DNA from: Methanosarcinales archaeon
GTDB taxonomy: Archaea; Halobacteriota; Methanosarcinia; Methanosarcinales; Methanogasteraceae
Direction: 5' to 3'
NCBI GenBank assembly: GCA_030606635.1
Contig: JAUWGA010000118.1
Coordinates: 1 to 5,560, forward strand
Length of the DNA stretch: 5,560 nt
Shown: in pieces, positions 1 through 5,560 of the stretch
Layout of the letters: every line of letters begins with the position of its first letter
How positions within the stretch are numbered: position 1 is the first letter of the stretch
The notes under the pieces: model-generated
Database searches by the model: none
Seen by the model: the letters and a program-made list of their open reading frames with translations, nothing else
Told to the model about the DNA's origin: nothing
Made by a program: the position numbers and the translations under genes

Positions 1-380
1 TCGGCATGTGCAACGATCATCTCTTCAGCAGTCTCAGGCAGATAGTCTTCCTTGGGAAGCCCGAGCCGTTCCGCCTCATTTTTCGGGATACCAGCCCCGA
101 TATGCCGCCTGATGATCCGCACGATCCGCGTGTCCAGACCAAACGCCTGCGCGATCTCCGCGCCCGCGACTGCGTGATCGATGCCGTTTGATCGTGCACG
201 CCCGATATCGTGGAGCAGTGCACCTGCGATTACCAGTTCGATGTCCGCGTGGTTCTTGTGCCTCTCGTTATACCGCTCCGCGATCTCCCGGGCGCATTCA
301 GCGACTGCCCGGGCGTGCGCGATGACGTCTGGTGGGCAGCCTGCTTTGTGGAGCAGGTGGATCGCGTCTTTCTGATCCAT
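1..380 (-). CDS. HDIG/HD-domain phosphohydrolase, C-terminus beyond the window (partial)
   Basis: The first 126 residues of an HD-superfamily metal-dependent phosphohydrolase are present; the frame is open to the left edge. It starts at the ATG whose complement is at 378-380, preceded by a purine-rich GGGGGT about 9 nt upstream. Visible metal-ligand candidates are H22 (in AHARAVAECA), the H57-D58 pair in ALLHDIGR, H69 and H93 (RRHIGAG). The last visible residues, IVAHA, are followed by a split codon beginning GA, which fits the Asp of the usual terminal HAD motif. Spacing and length fit the small archaeal single-domain HDIG proteins (TIGR00295-like, about 160-180 residues), so perhaps 40-50 residues are missing. 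Such proteins probably hydrolyse a nucleotide or other phosphoester in the cytoplasm; the substrate is unknown. It lies 86 nt downstream of the toxin gene on the same strand and could be read from the ahcY side or from its own promoter. No membrane segment or extra domain is visible. Confidence 0.87.
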   Translation of the reverse strand, partial: MDQKDAIHLLHKAGCPPDVIAHARAVAECAREIAERYNERHKNHADIELVIAGALLHDIGRARSNGIDHAVAGAEIAQAFGLDTRIVRIIRRHIGAGIPKNEAERLGLPKEDYLPETAEEMIVAHA

Positions 381-466
381 CTAAACTACCCCCTATCGCC
401 AACGAGTGGGGCTACCTGATCCTGCTCTCGTCTCGTTTTTTCGAGTGCGACCGATGTTTGCGTGAT
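381..466 (-). promoter_or_regulatory. Spacer before the HD gene, possible weak promoter
   Basis: This 86-nt gap separates the toxin stop from the HD-protein start. The only notable element is the imperfectly placed palindrome CTCG-TTTTTT-CGAG at 432-445. On the coding (minus) strand it reads CTCGAAAAAACGAG, and its A-run lies roughly where a BRE/TATA-like element would serve the HD gene. No consensus TATA box (TTTATATA-like) is visible. The run is A-rich, not U-rich, in the minus-strand transcript, so it does not support a terminator for the toxin gene. The assignment is weak. Confidence 0.2.
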
Positions 467-799
467 TCATTGCCGTAAAATATCCATTATTCTATCGATA
501 ACCTCACCGATCCTGCTCGAGTTCAGGTGACCGACACGATACAAGACGATGTGCCGATCCGCTGTGAATATACGATTTGGTCGCACATTGCTTTTCTGCC
601 TGAGCGTTCCATCCTCAAAGTCGCTCTCCTCGATTGAAACCGCATATCCATCCCTGATCCGCTGACTGGTTATCTGGCAGAGAATCAGGTCATCTCCTTC
701 CAATTCGGCAACGACCAGAGCAGGACGTCTTTTCGAACGTGTCAAATCCGAAAACGGAAACGGGACAACTACCACATCTCCTTTCACAAATCCTGCCAA
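467..799 (-). CDS. Type II toxin, PemK/MazF-family endoribonuclease
   Basis: This 110-residue protein has the standard MazF/PemK length and fold pattern. The N-terminal block KGDVVVVPFPFSD (6-18) is followed by the basic loop RSKRRPALVV (21-30), then QITSQ (42-46), and finally SNVRPNRIFT (70-79). By analogy with E. coli MazF, an arginine of the KRRPAL loop (R25) and T44 are the likely catalytic residues; all expected blocks are intact, so the toxin looks active. Family members cleave mRNA or other RNA as ribosome-dependent or free endoribonucleases and are neutralised by the partner antitoxin. The start is a TTG, chosen because it follows a strong GGAGG with 7-nt spacing. It lies inside the antitoxin gene, so the two overlap by 16 nt and are probably translationally coupled, with antitoxin made first. 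A GTG four codons later is an alternative. The pair is more A/T-rich than ahcY and the HD gene, suggesting transfer. Confidence 0.92.
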   Translation of the reverse strand: MAGFVKGDVVVVPFPFSDLTRSKRRPALVVAELEGDDLILCQITSQRIRDGYAVSIEESDFEDGTLRQKSNVRPNRIFTADRHIVLYRVGHLNSSRIGEVIDRIMDILRQ

Positions 800-978
800 G
801 CCTCATCCTCCTCAGGTCTTAGCCAATCTTTCATAAGAGATGTCTCGCTTGCGATTGCTGTTTCCACCCCTTCTTGCAACGCTTTCGCCTCTAAAAAGAG
901 TGTAAAATCCAGCAACTCCACAAGTCGCTCCTCAGGAACTCTCTCAATCTCCTTTAACAGCAATTCCTTCACTTGCAT
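784..978 (-). CDS. Antitoxin of the PemK/MazF pair (DUF2281-like)
   Basis: This small acidic protein of 64 residues lies directly upstream of the toxin. Residues 1-35 form a predicted amphipathic helix pair (MQVKELLLKEIERVPEERL, then LLDFTLFLEAK), the pattern of DUF2281-type antitoxins. The C-terminus SLMKDWLRPEEDEAWQDL (47-64) matches the conserved tail seen in antitoxins that accompany PemK-like toxins and is the likely toxin-binding segment; this assignment is family knowledge. No AbrB, RHH or other DNA-binding fold is evident, so autoregulation cannot be asserted. The ATG at 976-978 is preferred because GGGAGATG precedes it at 984-991. A GTG at 1000-1002 would add eight residues and sit directly against the ahcY stop, but it lacks its own ribosome binding site. 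The codons for PEEDEA also form the toxin's Shine-Dalgarno sequence, tying the two genes together. Confidence 0.88.
   Translation of the reverse strand: MQVKELLLKEIERVPEERLVELLDFTLFLEAKALQEGVETAIASETSLMKDWLRPEEDEAWQDL
803..811 (-). promoter_or_regulatory. Ribosome binding site of the toxin, inside the antitoxin gene
   Basis: The minus strand reads GGAGGATGA here; the GGAGG core ends 7 nt before the TTG start of the toxin. It decides the TTG start over the downstream GTG and lies within the antitoxin's C-terminal codons, so ribosomes finishing the antitoxin pass directly over it. Confidence 0.7.
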
Positions 979-983
979 TTCCC

Positions 984-991
984 CATCTCCC
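984..991 (-). promoter_or_regulatory. Ribosome binding site of the antitoxin
   Basis: The minus strand reads GGGAGATG here, 5 nt before the ATG at 976-978. This supports the 64-residue antitoxin over the longer GTG-started version. It lies in the 24-nt gap after the ahcY stop. Confidence 0.6.
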
Positions 992-1002
992 TGTACCTGC
1001 AC

Positions 1003-2259
1003 CTACGTCCCCATCGTCCACGAATGGAGATACTCGTCCTGCTCTGCCGTCAATGTCTCGATCTTTATCCCCATCGCAGAGAGTTTCAGAGCCGCAACCT
1101 CCTCGTCGATCTCGGTCGGCACATGATAGACCTGATTGTTAAGCCCCTCACCATGTTCTACGATGTGCCTGACACAGAGCGCCTGGTTCGCAAAACTCAT
1201 ATCCATGACTTCAGGCGGATGCCCGAATGCGGATGCGAGATTGACGAGTCTCCCTTCGGCAAGCACGTATATCCGGTTGCCGTTTGCGAGCAGATACTCC
1301 ATGACATCCTCCTTCACCTCGCTGATCCCAACAGCAACCGATGACAGTCCCGGAAGATCGAGTTCGACATTGAAGTGCCCGGAATTGGCAACGATCGCCT
1401 GATCCTGCATCAGCTCAAAGTGCTCCGTCCGGATCACCGATATATCGCCTGTTACCGTTATGAAGAGATCACCGATACGTGCTGCATCCGCCATCGGCAT
1501 CACCCGGTACCCATCCATCACAGCCTCGAGTGCCTTTCTCGGGTTCACCTCAACAACGACCACGTTTGCGCCAAGTCCTTTCGCACGCATGGAGACGCCC
1601 CTTCCGCACCAGCCGTATCCGACGACGACGACGGTCTTTCCAGCGAAGAGCACGTTCGTTGCGTTCATGATCCCGTGGAGTGTACTCTGCCCGGTGCCGT
1701 ACCGGTTGTCAAACATCATCTTGGTCTCGGCATCGTTTACAGCGAGCACCGGATAAGCAAGTGCACCGTCTGCTGCCATCGCTCGCAGCCGTATCACGCC
1801 GGTCGTGGTCTCCTCGCAGCCGCCGATGACGCCAGGGAGCAGTTCCGGATGATCGCTGTGCAGGAGCGCAATCGTGTCTGCGCCGTCATCGAGCGTGACC
1901 TGCGGGCCGATCTTGAGCGCCTCCTCGAGACACTCGTAATACTCCTTCTCGTTCTCCCCCCTGACCGCGAATACGTGCGTCCCGTCTGCTGCGAGCGCTG
2001 CAGCAACGTCGTCCTGTGTGCTGAGCGGATTTGAGGCTGTGAGCGCGATATTTGCGCCACCTGCCTGAAGTGCTGTGATCAAGTTGGCAGTCTCAACGGT
2101 TACGTGCAGACACGCAACGACGTTTATCCCCTCAAGCGGGCGTTCTTTCTCGAATCGCTCCCTGATCTGCTCAAGCACCGGCATGTGCCGCCGTGCCCAT
2201 TCGATCCTCTGCGCGCCCTCCTCCGCAAGTGCTATATCCTTTATGATGTGCGGTTTCAT
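1003..2259 (-). CDS. ahcY: Adenosylhomocysteinase (S-adenosylhomocysteine hydrolase)
   Basis: This 418-residue cytoplasmic enzyme reversibly splits S-adenosylhomocysteine into adenosine and homocysteine, removing the product inhibitor of methyltransferases; it holds tightly bound NAD. Substrate-domain motifs are CLHVTVETA (50-58), DDGAD (124-128), EETTTGV (149-155) and VNDAETKMMFDN (174-185), the last giving the Lys180/Asp184 pair. The Rossmann NAD domain has GYGWCGRG (214-221) with Glu237 at the end of the second strand for the ribose, followed by SGHFNVELD (293-301) and LAEGRLVNLASAFGHP (333-348). The tail ends in YLHSWTMGT and lacks the C-terminal HYRY extension and the roughly 40-residue insert of many bacterial enzymes, as in archaeal and Thermotoga-type forms. 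The ATG start follows AGGAGA by 5 nt; an in-frame TTG nine codons upstream (2284-2286) is less likely. In some methanogens, homologues prefer S-inosylhomocysteine, so substrate preference is not certain. It is probably the first gene of the minus-strand cluster that continues into the TA pair. Confidence 0.97.
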   Translation of the reverse strand: MKPHIIKDIALAEEGAQRIEWARRHMPVLEQIRERFEKERPLEGINVVACLHVTVETANLITALQAGGANIALTASNPLSTQDDVAAALAADGTHVFAVRGENEKEYYECLEEALKIGPQVTLDDGADTIALLHSDHPELLPGVIGGCEETTTGVIRLRAMAADGALAYPVLAVNDAETKMMFDNRYGTGQSTLHGIMNATNVLFAGKTVVVVGYGWCGRGVSMRAKGLGANVVVVEVNPRKALEAVMDGYRVMPMADAARIGDLFITVTGDISVIRTEHFELMQDQAIVANSGHFNVELDLPGLSSVAVGISEVKEDVMEYLLANGNRIYVLAEGRLVNLASAFGHPPEVMDMSFANQALCVRHIVEHGEGLNNQVYHVPTEIDEEVAALKLSAMGIKIETLTAEQDEYLHSWTMGT

Positions 2260-2264
2260 TTTAG

Positions 2265-2270
2265 TCTCCT
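2265..2270 (-). promoter_or_regulatory. Ribosome binding site of ahcY
   Basis: The minus strand reads AGGAGA here, 5 nt before the ATG at 2257-2259. It favours this ATG over the in-frame TTG at 2284-2286, which would place the Shine-Dalgarno sequence inside the gene. Confidence 0.65.
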
Positions 2271-2416
2271 GTGATTCTGGTATCAATAAGTCCGTCTCTA
2301 TTATTCTTAAAGTTCAACACTCAAACTCTTATTTCCGCAATCACCATAAAACAGATTAGACATATTCAATAATTTTACCATCCGAAAACGATTTCATCAA
2401 CCAGTCAAAAACAGTT

Positions 2417-2431
2417 CGGCTAACAAAGCCG
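2417..2431 (+). other. Small hairpin in the sulP leader
   Basis: CGGCT-AACAA-AGCCG forms a perfect 5-bp stem with a 5-nt loop, ending 4 nt before the GAGGA at 2436-2440. It could affect access to the ribosome binding site, but a 5-bp inverted repeat can arise by chance, so the functional assignment is weak. Confidence 0.25.
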
Positions 2432-2451
2432 TTACGAGGAAGATACGTGCC

Positions 2452-4197
2452 ATGGGTAACGAAACAAATCCGACTGACCATAAGAACCTGCTCCGCCGGT
2501 ACCTGCCGATCCTGACATGGCTGCCAAAATACAAACCCTCCTGGCTGCGCCACGATCTCATCGCCGGGCTGACCATCTGGGCGGTACTCGTGCCGGAGGC
2601 GATGGCTTATGCCGGGATTGCAGGAGTGCCCCCCATAATGGGGTTGTATACAATCCCTATACCACTGTTCCTGTATGCCATCTTCGGCACGTCACGCACG
2701 CTTGTTGTGGGACCGGATTCGGCGGCGTGCCTGATTTCTGCCAGCGCAGTTGGCGCACTGGCTGCCTGTGGTGCGGCTGAGTATCTGGCGCTAACAACGG
2801 CGATGGCGATAGCGGTGGGGGTATTCCTTATAGTGTTTGGAACACTGCGGATGGGGTGGATAGCCGACTTTATCTCGATCCCGGTGATGGCAGGCTTTCT
2901 CGAAGGGGTAATCCTCGTCACAATCATCGGTCAGGTGCCAAAGCTCTTCGGAATCGACAGTGATAGTGGAAATTTCTTTCAAAGACTTTTGGTGATTGTC
3001 CAGGGGCTGCCCGATACCAACCTGATAACAATGATACTCGGTGTTGGCAGCCTCGTGTTGATCGTTGCCATCGGTCGGTATCTCTCGAAATTGCCGGCTG
3101 CATTCACGGCCATTATCATCTCCATTGTGGCGGTTTCAGCACTTAACCTGACAACTAAAGGCGTTGACGTGGTCGGCACACTTAGCACCGGCTTGCAGCC
3201 CATAAGTTTGCCAGACGCAAGCCTGGCAGATTATATGGCTGTTATCCCGGGCGCTCTGGCGATAGTTCTGCTCGGCTACATAGAGACGCTTGGCGCAGCT
3301 GCTGGCGCTGCTTCGGAGGAGGGTGGAAGAATAGATCCCGATCAGGAGTTGGTTGCCCTGGGAACTGCTAATCTGGGCGCGGGCTTAAGCTCGGGATTTG
3401 TTGTAGCGGGCAGCCTCTCGAAGACATCGGTGGCTATGAGGGCTGGTGGGAAGACACAGATCAGCCATGTCGTAAGCGGTATCCTCGCGATACTGACGCT
3501 CCTTGCACTGATGCCGCTATTTACCAACCTACCCGAAGCGACGCTGGCAGCTATCGTGATCGTGGCGATGGTTGGTTTTGACCAGACTGCCAAACTTGCG
3601 AAAGCGATGAAATTCAGTCGCACAGAGTTTACGCTGGGCATGATCTGTTTCACAGGCGTGCTTACCCTCGGCGTGTTGGAGGGCGTGGGTCTTGGAGTCG
3701 TCCTCTCACTTCTGGTGCTGATCAAGAAGGCATGTCGCCCGGGCACAGCCGTTCTGGGCAGAGTTCCTGGTGAGAGGACATATTATCGGGATGTCCGTAG
3801 GCGACCTGATGCAGAAACGATGCCCGGGTTGCTTATCTTCCGCTTTGATGCCAGACTCATCTTTTTTAACTGCAACTTCTTTGCAAGTGAGGTGAAACGC
3901 GGTATTGCAAAAGCCAGGGAACCTGTGAACACGGTTCTGATTGACGCAGAAGCCATGAACGATATCGACATCACAGGCGCGGATCGCCTGATAAAGCTGA
4001 ACACGGAACTGAACCGCAGAAATATCGTTATCTTCCTCACCCATGTGAGGGACCCACTACGAGACAAGATGCACCGGATGGGGGTCGTCGATGCGATTGG
4101 GGCAGGTCACATCTATGAAACCACCAGGGACGGTGTCGATGCTTTTGTCGCATCAAGGAAACCGCTGCCTGCGACAGGGGATGACAGGTCAATATGA
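2452..4197 (+). CDS. SulP-family anion transporter with STAS domain
   Basis: This 581-residue integral membrane protein belongs to the SLC26/SulP family of sulfate, bicarbonate or other anion transporters. The N-terminal membrane domain (about 35-425) starts with VPEAMAYAGIAGVPP (47-61), then GLYTIPIPLF and the family signature FGTSRTLVVGPDS (78-90), then about a dozen hydrophobic segments, with the later half-helix region SGFVVAGSLSKTSVAMRAGG (314-333). The glutamate in VPEAMAYA (E49) occupies the place of the acidic residue thought to couple prokaryotic SulP proteins to protons, so symport is more likely than chloride-type exchange; this is an inference. A cytoplasmic STAS domain follows (about 458-568), with the ligand-loop motif NDIDITG (503-509). 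Length is normal for the family. The ATG at 2452 follows GAGGA by 11 nt. Sulfate is the default guess; the sequence cannot separate sulfate from bicarbonate, and no sulfate-activation or carbonic anhydrase gene is nearby. It stands alone on the plus strand, tail to tail with a minus-strand cluster. Confidence 0.95.
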   Translation: MGNETNPTDHKNLLRRYLPILTWLPKYKPSWLRHDLIAGLTIWAVLVPEAMAYAGIAGVPPIMGLYTIPIPLFLYAIFGTSRTLVVGPDSAACLISASAVGALAACGAAEYLALTTAMAIAVGVFLIVFGTLRMGWIADFISIPVMAGFLEGVILVTIIGQVPKLFGIDSDSGNFFQRLLVIVQGLPDTNLITMILGVGSLVLIVAIGRYLSKLPAAFTAIIISIVAVSALNLTTKGVDVVGTLSTGLQPISLPDASLADYMAVIPGALAIVLLGYIETLGAAAGAASEEGGRIDPDQELVALGTANLGAGLSSGFVVAGSLSKTSVAMRAGGKTQISHVVSGILAILTLLALMPLFTNLPEATLAAIVIVAMVGFDQTAKLAKAMKFSRTEFTLGMICFTGVLTLGVLEGVGLGVVLSLLVLIKKACRPGTAVLGRVPGERTYYRDVRRRPDAETMPGLLIFRFDARLIFFNCNFFASEVKRGIAKAREPVNTVLIDAEAMNDIDITGADRLIKLNTELNRRNIVIFLTHVRDPLRDKMHRMGVVDAIGAGHIYETTRDGVDAFVASRKPLPATGDDRSI

Positions 4198-4430
4198 TAC
4201 GGGTCTGCCTGAGAATCTCGTACCCAAAGACCGCGATCGTGACCGCAACAGATGTGAGCGAGAGCACGAAACACTGCATTCGAGTAACATGCAGAGAGGA
4301 CGTGCCAGAACAGCTCGCCAACAATTATGCGTGTCACGACATGAAATTTCATCCGTTCCGAGACGACCCGCAGATCTGCACGTTTCTCGATCTCGGTTGA
4401 CCCGGTTGTAGTATTGGAGCCCCCCATCAT
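4189..4430 (-). pseudogene. Small two-helix membrane protein, probably frameshifted (DUF2061-like?)
   Basis: The ATG at 4428-4430 overlaps the phosphoesterase stop as ATGA and opens a frame with normal codon use: STEIEKRADLRVVSERMK, then the hydrophobic stretch VVTRIIVGELFWHVLS. Near 4300-4285 this frame turns into cysteine- and histidine-rich, unconvincing sequence. The frame one base later (codons from 4324 down) takes up a clean hydrophobic helix, CFVLSLTSVAVTIAVFGYEI, ending LRQTR. Joined, the pieces give a protein of about 75-80 residues with two membrane helices and basic ends. The TRII start, about 48-residue core and YEILRQTRI-like end recall DUF2061 membrane proteins, but this resemblance is from memory and weak. 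The suspected shift lies in the TCCTCTCTGC stretch. The stop that would end the gene before sulP (4189-4191) is in yet a third frame, so either decay or more than one error is possible. The plus-strand frame 4194-4400 is the competing reading. Confidence 0.38.
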
Positions 4431-5164
4431 GGTGACATAACCCGGTCAACGACCAGTTCCTGTTCACCGCTCGGAAGCGCCCTGTAAATCCGCAGATCCC
4501 TTTCATCAATCTCTATCAGGTTGTAGCACTGCGTCGTCCTCGCCAGGATCTTGTTTGAACATGCAGTCCCTGCATTCGCAACAAACATCTCATTCAGCCG
4601 CCAGACCCAGGGCACATGCCTGTGCCCACAGAGCACGAGATTAACGCCGCAACTGTCGAGCAGTTCAAGCACATCGCCTGAATCCACAAGAATCTGCTCC
4701 TCCCTGCCCGTCATCGGAACCGGGATCAGGTGATGGTGGAGCGCGAAGACCTTGAAATCGTCTGTCTCAAAACTCTTCGCGATCCAGTCATACTTCTCCC
4801 TGCCAACATGCCCGTCATCGATGTCGGGCTGGGACGAATCCACCCCGACAACCGTGACGCCGGAAGATGCGTGGCATGAGGACCGTGCTCCGAAGAGATC
4901 TTCGAAGAGCAGGTACCCGACGCTTCTTGAGTCGTGATTTCCGGGGACGATCACCTTGTTTTCGCAATCGATCCGGTCAATCAACTCTTTTGCACCTGCA
5001 AACTCTGGATAATAGCCGTGCTGAGTCAAGTCCCCTGTCACGACCACGATATCCGGAGCGATCTCGTTGATGCTGTCTACCACCTTTCCGGCAACATCAG
5101 GAAGAAAGTAAGTGTCCGATACGTGGATATCCGAAAGATGCACGATCCGTACCACGTAAGTCAC
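4427..5164 (-). CDS. Calcineurin-like metallophosphoesterase (Icc/CpdA type)
   Basis: This 245-residue protein carries every motif of the calcineurin-like phosphoesterase superfamily in order: SDIH (11-14), GDLT (44-47), GNHD (75-78), ALHHHL (141-146) and GHRH (180-183). These supply the Asp, His and Asn ligands of a two-metal centre, so it should be an active phosphoesterase. The overall pattern is like the Icc/CpdA group (3',5'-cyclic nucleotide phosphodiesterases and relatives), but the substrate cannot be read from sequence. There is no signal peptide, so it is cytoplasmic. The GTG at 5162-5164 overlaps the stop of the PstS-like gene (GTGA), suggesting translational coupling. A second GTG three codons later (5153-5155) has the better ribosome site, GGGGTGA about 5 nt upstream, and would remove only MTY. 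The context suggests a link to phosphate scavenging; this is an inference. The stop overlaps the ATG of the small downstream membrane frame. Confidence 0.93.
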   Translation of the reverse strand: MTYVVRIVHLSDIHVSDTYFLPDVAGKVVDSINEIAPDIVVVTGDLTQHGYYPEFAGAKELIDRIDCENKVIVPGNHDSRSVGYLLFEDLFGARSSCHASSGVTVVGVDSSQPDIDDGHVGREKYDWIAKSFETDDFKVFALHHHLIPVPMTGREEQILVDSGDVLELLDSCGVNLVLCGHRHVPWVWRLNEMFVANAGTACSNKILARTTQCYNLIEIDERDLRIYRALPSGEQELVVDRVMSP

Positions 5165-5560
5165 CCCGAGATCGGTATGAAGTGTACCTCAGAAACGATT
5201 CCCTGCCCATCTTCCGAGAGCACAAAATTGAGGAACATCTGCTCATCAACGTCCGGTTCACCCTTCGTGATCATCCATAGCGTTCTTGAGATCGCATAAT
5301 CTCCGCTTCGGATATTCTCGATTGTGGGATCGGTGCCATCGAGGCTAACCGCCCTGATATCGGAGTTGACATACCCGAGAGATAGAAATCCGATGGCATG
5401 TTTATTTCCGGCAACGGTCGTCCGCGTCTTGCCATTTGAGTCCTGGATGATCGCATGGTCAGTGATCTCCTCTTTGGTGGGCGCAAGAACCGCCTGCTCG
5501 AAGCAGTCCCTTGTCCCTGAACCCTCCTCTCTGGAGACCACCATGATCTCTGCGTCCTCG
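5161..5560 (-). CDS. pstS: PstS-like phosphate-binding protein, C-terminal part (partial)
   Basis: The last 132 residues of a periplasmic-binding-protein-like subunit are present; the frame is open at the right edge. The loop SREEGSGTRDCFE, near the start of the visible part, is the PstS phosphate-contact signature (R-x-x-GSGT). It is followed by HAIGFLSLGYV, the region usually reading GIGY.SLGY, then YAISRTLWMITKGEPD and a C-terminal FVLSEDGQGIV...FIPISG, which matches the usual end of PstS (eGQ.iv...GFiP). It would bind phosphate outside the membrane for the PstCAB importer, tethered in archaea by an N-terminal lipobox or helix that lies outside the window. The gene that follows is not pstC but a metallophosphoesterase overlapping by 4 nt, so pstCAB, if linked, must be upstream or elsewhere. 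A close relative such as a tungstate or other oxyanion receptor is less likely because of the GSGT loop. The C-terminus is intact. Confidence 0.9.
   Translation of the reverse strand, partial: EDAEIMVVSREEGSGTRDCFEQAVLAPTKEEITDHAIIQDSNGKTRTTVAGNKHAIGFLSLGYVNSDIRAVSLDGTDPTIENIRSGDYAISRTLWMITKGEPDVDEQMFLNFVLSEDGQGIVSEVHFIPISG

Larger units (their letters stand above)
2260..2451. promoter_or_regulatory. Divergent ahcY / sulP intergenic region with putative archaeal promoters
   Basis: These 192 bp between two divergent genes are clearly A/T-rich compared with the flanking genes and must contain start sites in both directions. For ahcY, the minus strand has CTTTAAGAATAAT (2300-2312), an A/T box whose centre is about 25 nt before a start near 2281; that would leave a leader of about 22 nt carrying the AGGAGA site. 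For sulP, AT-rich stretches such as CAATAATTTTACC (2367-2379) could serve as a TATA element with a leader of about 50 nt. Neither matches the TTTATATA consensus closely. No SAM- or SAH-type riboswitch structure was recognised in either leader. Confidence 0.35.

Noticed and set aside
432..445. CTCG-TTTTTT-CGAG palindrome as a terminator
   Set aside because: The stem has only 4 bp, the T-run is the loop rather than a tail, and in the minus-strand transcript it is A-rich, so it does not fit a terminator for the toxin gene.
1000..1002. GTG as the antitoxin start
   Set aside because: It directly abuts the ahcY stop and has no Shine-Dalgarno sequence; the ATG at 976-978 follows GGGAGATG and gives the normal N-terminus for the family.
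1375..2034. A 219-codon open frame on the plus strand opposite ahcY
   Set aside because: It is antisense to a complete, motif-verified ahcY; its translation is rich in Cys, His and Arg with no domain. It is a shadow of the G/C-biased codons.
2284..2286. TTG as the ahcY start
   Set aside because: It would add MIPESQETK, not typical of the family, and would put the AGGAGA site inside the coding region; the ATG at 2257-2259 is better.
2356..2460. Minus-strand open tail ending FSDGKIIEYV in the ahcY/sulP gap
   Set aside because: It reads like protein for about 24 codons and could be a gene remnant, but it has no convincing start within the gap, overlaps the sulP start and matches nothing I recognise.
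4194..4400. Plus-strand frame of 68 codons starting ATGA at the sulP stop
   Set aside because: The coupling-like overlap and fair codon use are suggestive, but it lacks a ribosome site of its own and no family is recognisable. The opposite strand gives hydrophobic, membrane-protein-like sequence. Kept as an alternative, not annotated.

Overview
The window looks like a piece of a euryarchaeal chromosome, possibly from a methanogen or methane-cycling relative. The basis is family-level: a short adenosylhomocysteinase of about 418 residues, a small HDIG phosphohydrolase of an archaeal type, Shine-Dalgarno sites fitting a CACCUCC 16S tail, frequent GTG and TTG starts, and A/T-rich TATA-like stretches rather than a clear -35/-10 promoter. 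There is no rRNA marker, so the placement is an inference. No CRISPR array, tRNA, rRNA or insertion sequence was seen.

Left half (1-2259, all minus strand). Reading in the direction of transcription: adenosylhomocysteinase (ahcY), then a compact antitoxin-toxin pair (DUF2281-like antitoxin, PemK/MazF-type toxin), then an HD-domain phosphohydrolase that runs off the left edge. The antitoxin starts 24 nt after the ahcY stop, and the toxin's TTG start lies inside the antitoxin gene, so the three could share one transcript. The TA pair appears more A/T-rich than its neighbours and probably arrived by transfer.

Centre (2260-4197). A 192-bp divergent intergenic region separates ahcY from a plus-strand SulP-family anion transporter (SLC26-like membrane domain plus C-terminal STAS domain). 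This region must hold both promoters. It also contains a small perfect hairpin just ahead of the transporter's ribosome binding site.

Right part (4189-5560, minus strand). A PstS-like phosphate-binding protein enters from the right edge. Its stop overlaps the start of a calcineurin-like metallophosphoesterase (GTGA). The phosphoesterase stop in turn overlaps an ATG (ATGA) that opens a short reading frame for a small membrane protein. That frame looks good for about 45 codons, after which the plausible protein continues in another frame, so it is probably frameshifted or decayed. It meets the sulP gene tail to tail with no spacer.

Functionally, the window joins methyl-cycle recycling (SAH hydrolysis), an addiction or stress module, anion uptake, and phosphate binding with phosphoester hydrolysis. 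Nothing clearly forms a new system. The points most worth checking are the broken small membrane gene, the TA pair behind ahcY, and the pstS-phosphoesterase coupling.
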